Below, one piece after another: positions 59,084-64,000 of a stretch of 64,000 nucleotides of DNA. The translations under genes were made by a program, and so were the position numbers. The DNA is from Solimonas sp041659605. GTDB lineage: Bacteria > Pseudomonadota > Gammaproteobacteria > Nevskiales > Nevskiaceae. Location: NCBI GenBank assembly GCA_041659605.1, contig JBAZXW010000008.1, forward strand, positions 1 to 64,000, in the 5' to 3' direction. How positions within the stretch are numbered: the first letter of the stretch is position 1; each line of letters begins with the position of its first letter. A model generated the notes under the pieces. It was not told the origin of the DNA. It saw only the letters and a list, made by a program, of their open reading frames with translations, and did no database searches.

Positions 59084-61291
59084 CTACCCTTCGGCGACAC
59101 CGCCTTCGACGGTGGTCCAGACGATCGGGTCGGAGGCGCGCTCGAACGGCAGCTCGGCGACGCGCGCAATGGCGCTCTGCAGCTCCGTCGACGGATCGAT
59201 CGGCGCCGCAAGACCTTCGATCAACGCGGTCGCAAACGCCGTCGCGCGGACACGCAGGAAGCGCTCTTCCATGTAGTGGCCGAACATCACCGCATTCTGC
59301 GGCGGGTAGTAGCCCTTCACGCGCACCCAGTGTTTGGTCTGGGTGACCGGCTCCCAGACCGTGAACCAGCTGCCCGGAACCAGCAGGATCGCCAACAGTC
59401 CCTGCAATTCCTTTTCCGGAGACAACGCGACTTCGGCATTCGCCAGCGAAGTTTCGGACGGCGATTCATCCGCTGCCGCCGCGCCGCGACCCGCCTTGGG
59501 TTCTGCCAGTTCCAGATAGGCCTGCAGCAGGCCGGACACCACTTCCTTCATCCGCTCTTCGGAGAAACCGATCATGGCCAGGCGGCGCGAGATCGCCGCC
59601 ACGACTTCGGCCTCCTCGGCTGCGCGCTCTTCGACGTGGCCGCCGCCGTGCGCGCCGCGCAGGCTGTCGAGCACCCGGTCGATCAGGCGCATCGTCTCGG
59701 TCCAGGACGCGCCGTTGACGCCGTTGCGGATGTAATCGAGACACAGCAGCGGACCGAAGCCGGACAGCATCAGGCGCATCACGCCCGGCGTGACCTTGCG
59801 CTCGCCGATACGCCGCCGGATTTCATGCGCGACGATGCGGCGCACGCGCTCGATCCGCGCCCGGTTCTTTTTCTGCTGCAGTTCCTCCTGCTCGCGCAGG
59901 AAAGATTCTGCGGTGCGTTCGTCGACCGGCTCAGGCGCCGGGGCGCCGCGCAGCTTCGCCGGATCGAGATTGAACGCCTGCACCATCGCATCGATGAGAC
60001 CCTGCAGCTCGCTGATCAGCTGCGGCGAAGGTGCCGCTTCGGCCGAACCGAACTGCAGCAGCATCTCGAACAGGTCGTTGACCGTTCGCCGTGCCGCGTG
60101 ATGGGGATCGAGGAAGAAATGACGATCGGCAACGGCCGCCTTCATCATCGGCAGCTGCAGCCGCGCGAGAATCGGCTTGAGATTGTCCGGAAGCCGCGGA
60201 TCGCGGTAATAGCTGTCGAACATCCGCGCCACCAGCGCGACTGTCTCCGGCGGCAGCCATGCCGGCGCCTGCGGACGGCGCCCCTGCTCGTAACTGCCCA
60301 GAATCTGGGCAACGTCCTGCGTCAGCATGGCATCGGTGTAAGGCGCGTCTGCCGTCCCGCCGACGGCTGCCAGATGACTGGCCCAACGCGCGGCTGCACC
60401 CGCAGGCAGTCCGGCGCCGATGGCACCCGGCGCCGCCCCGTAGTCCGCCGCTCCGGCTCCGGCCGCCGATGCGCCAAACGCGCCCATCGTGGCCCGATCG
60501 AGTTTGGAAACCCACGAAGGCACGCCGCTGTCCTGCGGCATGCCACGCGCCTGCCGCCGCGCATCGGGGCGCGCGGCCGGCGAAGGCGCCGCATCCACAC
60601 GCGGCTCGATGCCATGCACGGCCAGCAACTGGTTGGCGCCGACAAACACTTCGGACAGCCGGCCGACGACCACCCGGTCGAACAGCTTGTAGATGACCAA
60701 CTTGATCGGGAAATCGACCGGCAGGTCGCGCATCGAATTCTGGAATGCGCGGATGATGCGCAGCGGCGACATCGATTCCGGCGACAAGCCGTTGCCGGTC
60801 ATGTCGGCCAGGCGAGCCAGACGGCGTTGCAACTCGACCAGCTCGTGCGAGTACAGCGACGAGGCCTTGGTCTGCATGTTGTTGACCGCGATGCGCTCCT
60901 CGAGCACGTCGCCGTCCTCCAGCGACCACTGCGACATGTCGTCGAGCTTGCCGGCCGCGTCCTGGGCGTCGTCGGCGCCCTCGCCGATCCCGGCGAGTGC
61001 TTTTTGCAGCGATTCCTGGAATGCCTGGATGATCTTGCCGCGCTGGACGCGGACGATGCGCATCGTGTCCATGTACAGGCGCTGCTCGTCGCTGGCGCGG
61101 GCTTTCTCGGCCGAGTCGAACAGGATGTCGTCGGCCTTCTCGAACATTTCGCGCAACTGTTCGCCAAGGACCGACACCGCCATCTGGTGAAGCGCGGAAA
61201 CGATCGGGTTGGCGCTGAACGCGCCCTTCCCGTCCGCAGACGCAGACGCAGACGCGTTTTGACCGACCTTGATCTGTGCCTGTGCACTCAT
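59084..61291 (-). CDS. DUF1631 family protein
   Basis: Start MSAQAQIKVGQN at 61291; 735 aa. Large, mostly helical protein with family-like blocks: FEKADDILFDSAEKARASDE, YMDTMRIVRVQRGKIIQAFQ, LLQFGSAEAAPSPQLISELQ and the C-terminal GSWFTVWEPVTQTKHWVRVK. The C-terminal beta part may be PilZ-like, which would suggest cyclic-di-GMP signalling; that is uncertain. It is monocistronic, with a repeated CCTTACGTCA element upstream. Confidence 0.85.
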   Translation of the reverse strand: MSAQAQIKVGQNASASASADGKGAFSANPIVSALHQMAVSVLGEQLREMFEKADDILFDSAEKARASDEQRLYMDTMRIVRVQRGKIIQAFQESLQKALAGIGEGADDAQDAAGKLDDMSQWSLEDGDVLEERIAVNNMQTKASSLYSHELVELQRRLARLADMTGNGLSPESMSPLRIIRAFQNSMRDLPVDFPIKLVIYKLFDRVVVGRLSEVFVGANQLLAVHGIEPRVDAAPSPAARPDARRQARGMPQDSGVPSWVSKLDRATMGAFGASAAGAGAADYGAAPGAIGAGLPAGAAARWASHLAAVGGTADAPYTDAMLTQDVAQILGSYEQGRRPQAPAWLPPETVALVARMFDSYYRDPRLPDNLKPILARLQLPMMKAAVADRHFFLDPHHAARRTVNDLFEMLLQFGSAEAAPSPQLISELQGLIDAMVQAFNLDPAKLRGAPAPEPVDERTAESFLREQEELQQKKNRARIERVRRIVAHEIRRRIGERKVTPGVMRLMLSGFGPLLCLDYIRNGVNGASWTETMRLIDRVLDSLRGAHGGGHVEERAAEEAEVVAAISRRLAMIGFSEERMKEVVSGLLQAYLELAEPKAGRGAAAADESPSETSLANAEVALSPEKELQGLLAILLVPGSWFTVWEPVTQTKHWVRVKGYYPPQNAVMFGHYMEERFLRVRATAFATALIEGLAAPIDPSTELQSAIARVAELPFERASDPIVWTTVEGGVAEG

Positions 61292-61378
61292 CCGAAGTTC
61301 TCTCCCCACCCCGTTAGCCCCGAAAGCGCCCCCCGCTCATGGGCTGCCGACCATCCGAACCTGCCAAACTTTTTGAAC

Positions 61379-61412
61379 CTTACGTCACTTTTAGCCACCT
61401 TACGTCAGTTTT
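61379..61412. promoter_or_regulatory. Direct repeat CCTTACGTCA-STTTT upstream of the DUF1631 gene
   Basis: CCTTACGTCACTTTT (61379-61393) and CCTTACGTCAGTTTT (61398-61412) are spaced 19 bp apart, about 90-120 bp before the DUF1631 start. Two in-phase sites suggest a regulator-binding region. The sequence is AT-richer than its surroundings. Confidence 0.45.
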
Positions 61413-61486
61413 GACAAAAGTTCACTAGTCAATTCGGCTTACCGCGCCGCACGGCAGCCACAAGCCGACCTGCGGCAGTGCAGCAA

Positions 61487-62050
61487 TCAGCTGGCGCGCG
61501 CCTGCTTGGGCGCGTGCGCGAGCAAAAACTCCATCTGATCCGCGAGGATGCGCCGGTTCGACAGGATCAAATATTCCGCCAGATTGGGGGTGTACGGTAC
61601 GGCCAGCAGCTTCATGCGCGCTTCCTCGGGCGTGCGATCATCCTTGCGCTGGTTGCAGTCGCGGCAGGCGGTGACACAGTTTTCCCAGCCCGAATGCCCG
61701 CCGCGCGACGCCGGAACGACGTGGTCGCGGGTCAGATGCGCCATCGGATACTGCCGGCCGCAGTACAGACACAGGTGGTGATCACGCTGGAACAGCGTGC
61801 GGTTGGTCAACAGCGGAACCCCACGCTGATACCGGCGCGAACGATCGGCCACGGCGATGATGGAACCGATCTCGATGGCCGAGCGCCGGCCGGTACGGGC
61901 GTTGATTCCGCCGCGGATCAGGAAACGGGCCGCACCGGCCTCCCAGCGCACGCGATCGCGGGCGTACAGCACCACCGCGGTCTGCCACGGAATCCAAGAC
62001 ACCGGCATGCCGCCGGAATCGACCTTCAGAATGGCCGGAATGCTTTCCAT
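61487..62050 (-). CDS. HNH endonuclease
   Basis: Start MESIPAILKVDSGG at 62050; 187 aa. The C-terminal half has the HNH zinc-finger layout CLYCGRQYPMAHLTRDHVVP, SRGGHSGWENCVTACRDCNQ and RKDDRTPEEA: two CxxC pairs, catalytic DHVVP and the Asn. The N-terminal part (ILRGG-like beta segment) is that of the common chromosomal HNH proteins of proteobacteria; their role is unclear. Confidence 0.88.
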   Translation of the reverse strand: MESIPAILKVDSGGMPVSWIPWQTAVVLYARDRVRWEAGAARFLIRGGINARTGRRSAIEIGSIIAVADRSRRYQRGVPLLTNRTLFQRDHHLCLYCGRQYPMAHLTRDHVVPASRGGHSGWENCVTACRDCNQRKDDRTPEEARMKLLAVPYTPNLAEYLILSNRRILADQMEFLLAHAPKQARAS

Positions 62051-62182
62051 CCGAAATCTGGGTTTCCCAGTTATACGGCATGCCCGCAAGCTGGCCGTTC
62101 AACCAGTTAACCTCGTCAAGATGACATGCTGTCGACAATAGCCCTGACGCCGCATCCACGGCAAGGGCGCGCAGGCTCTTGA

Positions 62183-63601
62183 TTAGAAGGCGTTGCGGTC
62201 ACGCAGCACGATGACGAGCGTGCGGATCAGGATCTTGAGGTCGAACACCGGCGACCAGTGACGAATGTAGTAGAGGTCGTAGCGCAGACGGGCCTCCATC
62301 GAGGCCAGTTCGGCGGAGGGACCGCGCAGGCCGTTGACCTGGGCCCAGCCGGTCAGCCCGGGCTTGACCTTGTGGCGCAGCATGTAGTGCCGGATCGCCT
62401 TGCGGTAGAACTCGTTGTGCTGCACGGCGTGCGGGCGCGGGCCCACCAAGCTCATGTCGCCGCACAGCACGTTCAGCAGCTGCGGCAGCTCGTCAAGCGA
62501 TGTCCGGCGCAACAGCTTGCCGACTTCCGTCACCCGTGGATCGTCGCGCGACACCTGCACGATGCGGTCTTCCGGATCGTTGATCCGCATCGTGCGGAAC
62601 TTGTAGACATCGAATTCCTGCCCATTGAGGCCGTAGCGCTTCTGCCGATAAAGCACCGGCCCCGGCGAATCCAGACGCACCGCAAGCGCGATCATCAGCA
62701 GCAAAGGCAACAGCAGCAACAGGCCGATGAATGCGCTGAAGACATCGAATACGTGCTTGTACAGCCCATGGACACCAAACAGCGGGGTTTCGGCAATGCG
62801 CAACATCGGCACGCCCTCGACCAGCGAGATTTCGCTATCGAGGAATTCGTCGAGCACCAGATCCGGAACGAAGTAGACGGATGTCGTCGTATCGCCGAGT
62901 TCGTTCATGACCTCGACCACGCGCTCGGACCCGCTCTTCGGCAGGGTAATGAAAACAACCTCGATTCCGTTCTGCTGGACATAGGCTTTCAGCCCGGCCA
63001 CCGACCCCAGGCGCACGCCCAGCGCCGGCGCAGGGCCGTCGCGTCCGCTCGTCCGGTCGTCGAAAAAGCCGTGCAGGTTGTACCGCTCGGATTCCTGCAG
63101 CGTCCGAAACAGGGTGTGAGAAGCCTCGCTGATGCTCAGGACGACGGCGCTGCGCCGCGCGACAGTATGGGGAACGAAGCGGCGCGCGAACCTGCGCGCC
63201 ACGTAGTTGAGCAGCATCAGCGCGGCGGGCGTGATGACGGCCCAGGCCAGCAACACGACGCGCGAAATGACTTCGGAAAACTTCGCCACGTAGGCGACAA
63301 AAAGCAGCAGGCCGACCAGCGTCATCCAGCGGTACAGCATCTGGGTGCCATCCGAACCGGGACGGCCGACTTTCCACGATGCCAGCAAATCCAGCCGGCC
63401 GAGCAGGCCGAACGCGAACATGGCCGCCAGCAGGGTCAGCAGAGGGTAAGGTCCGGCATTCTGCAAGCCGTAGGCATGCATGATCAGCTGCAGGGCGCCG
63501 GCCACAACACCCGCATAAAGCAGGCCCTGGATCGCGAACGCGGTTCGACCGGATCTGGCAGCCGCACCCGGAACCGCGGAAGTCCTGCCCGATACCCCCA
63601 T
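62183..63601 (-). CDS. Undecaprenyl-phosphate glucose phosphotransferase (WcaJ-like)
   Basis: Start MGVSGRTSAVPGA at 63601 (the frame continues upstream without support); 472 aa. Four N-terminal membrane helices (to about residue 130), a CoA-binding-like Rossmann region (about 145-260), the re-entrant helix (VFDVFSAFIGLLLLLPLLLM) and the bacterial sugar-transferase domain: KFRTMRIND, RDDPRVTEVGKLLRRTSLDE, LPQLLNVLCGDMSLVGPRP and KPGLTGWAQVNGLRG. It loads the first sugar phosphate on undecaprenyl phosphate to start exopolysaccharide synthesis. Confidence 0.93.
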   Translation of the reverse strand: MGVSGRTSAVPGAAARSGRTAFAIQGLLYAGVVAGALQLIMHAYGLQNAGPYPLLTLLAAMFAFGLLGRLDLLASWKVGRPGSDGTQMLYRWMTLVGLLLFVAYVAKFSEVISRVVLLAWAVITPAALMLLNYVARRFARRFVPHTVARRSAVVLSISEASHTLFRTLQESERYNLHGFFDDRTSGRDGPAPALGVRLGSVAGLKAYVQQNGIEVVFITLPKSGSERVVEVMNELGDTTTSVYFVPDLVLDEFLDSEISLVEGVPMLRIAETPLFGVHGLYKHVFDVFSAFIGLLLLLPLLLMIALAVRLDSPGPVLYRQKRYGLNGQEFDVYKFRTMRINDPEDRIVQVSRDDPRVTEVGKLLRRTSLDELPQLLNVLCGDMSLVGPRPHAVQHNEFYRKAIRHYMLRHKVKPGLTGWAQVNGLRGPSAELASMEARLRYDLYYIRHWSPVFDLKILIRTLVIVLRDRNAF

Positions 63602-63811
63602 TTCAATCACCGCCTCGATCCTCAGCCATAGGAGCCTCCCCCCCGGAGGGCGCTCCTGCCCCGATCTGCGGTTCTTCCTCGGCGCTCGACCTCTGCGGGT
63701 TCTGGTCCCGAAACACCGGCCGGGCCATGCGCACTTGTAATATTTTGTCGGACGAGCGTAGCACAACCGTCGGACCAGCGGCCTAGTAAATATCCCTCCC
63801 TTGGCCCCGCC

Positions 63812-63839
63812 CTTGAAACGCACCCCGCGGTCCGCATGT
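63812..63839 (+). promoter_or_regulatory. Sigma-32-like heat-shock promoter of clpB
   Basis: CTTGAAA (63812-63818), a 13-bp spacer and CCGCATGT (63832-63839) match the RpoH consensus CTTGAAA-N11-16-CCCCATNT (7/7 and 6 of 8), 35 nt before the clpB start. Confidence 0.6.
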
Positions 63840-63873
63840 TCATGGACACGTTCAATCATTACGGATCGCCGCC

Positions 63874-64000
63874 ATGCGGATGGACAAACTCACGAGCCGC
63901 TTCCAGCAGGCCCTCGCCGATGCGCAGTCGCTCGCGGTCGGCCGCGACAACCCGGCGATCGAGCCGGCGCACCTGCTGGGCGCGCTGCTGGACCAGGATG
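63874..64000 (+). CDS. clpB: ClpB chaperone, N-terminus (cut by window end)
   Basis: The frame MRMDKLTSRFQQALADAQSL followed by AVGRDNPAIEPAHLLGALLD is the N-terminal repeat domain of ClpB, the disaggregase that works with DnaK. The start may be ATG 63874 or the Met two codons later. Only 42 residues are inside the window. The sigma-32-like promoter upstream agrees with the identity. Confidence 0.9.
   Translation, partial: MRMDKLTSRFQQALADAQSLAVGRDNPAIEPAHLLGALLDQD

Overview
The window is high-GC DNA from a gammaproteobacterium. The gspA/gspB pair, the arginine succinyltransferase (ast) genes, a DUF1631 protein and a PA3496-type protein point to something near the Nevskiales/Xanthomonadales/Pseudomonadales; this placement is an inference from gene content. 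The DNA falls into three parts.

(1) About 1-21.5 kb is plasmid-like accessory DNA. It has a MOBQ (RSF1010/MobA-MobL type) relaxase, a divergent mobC-like gene and, between them, a candidate oriT that resembles the RSF1010 nick region. It also carries two secreted Cys-rich proteins, an orphan DotA/TraY-type membrane protein, a long leftward operon of unknown genes with two calcineurin-like phosphatases, a parA/ribbon-helix-helix partition operon flanked by palindromic repeats, a Lon-like AAA+ ATPase without a protease domain, and an iteron cluster (candidate oriV). A two-half-site motif, CATGR-N5-CATGR, recurs in five intergenic regions and may be the operator of an element-wide regulator. At the edge of this part lie an AraC fragment and an unusual secreted protein that appears to join secretin-type STN domains to a PilP-like domain.

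(2) About 22-41.5 kb is a very GC-rich catabolic divergon built around one TetR-family regulator and one palindromic operator/promoter region. Leftward: TetR, crotonase, two acyl-CoA dehydrogenases, an SCP2-phytanoyl-CoA dioxygenase fusion, a small exported protein, an MFE-2-like dehydrogenase/hydratase (split by an assembly gap of 10 N) and an SCP-x-type thiolase. Rightward: alpha/beta hydrolase, FAD monooxygenase, TonB-dependent receptor, two acyl-CoA ligases, an HSD10-like SDR, an EamA transporter and a PaaG-like isomerase. Together they look like an uptake, CoA-activation and beta-oxidation route for a bulky branched or cyclic carboxylic acid; the substrate is not evident. After a decayed metallo-hydrolase gene comes a second plasmid-like patch (42-44.2 kb) with a repA-type initiator, an HTH gene, one more iteron, helically phased TGCAA repeats and the 5' half of a tRNA-Arg(CCU). 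The broken tRNA looks like the right-hand attachment junction of an integrated element that covers parts 1 and 2.

(3) About 44.3-64 kb is ordinary chromosome: a polar amino-acid ABC transporter, divergent from an operon of M20 hydrolase, astA, astD, astB and elaA followed by gspA-gspB; an argD/astC aminotransferase; tRNA-Ala(CGC); a secreted S8 protease with a GlyGly-CTERM-like tail; a PA3496-type protein; DUF1631; an HNH endonuclease; an undecaprenyl-phosphate sugar transferase; and the start of clpB behind a sigma-32-like promoter.
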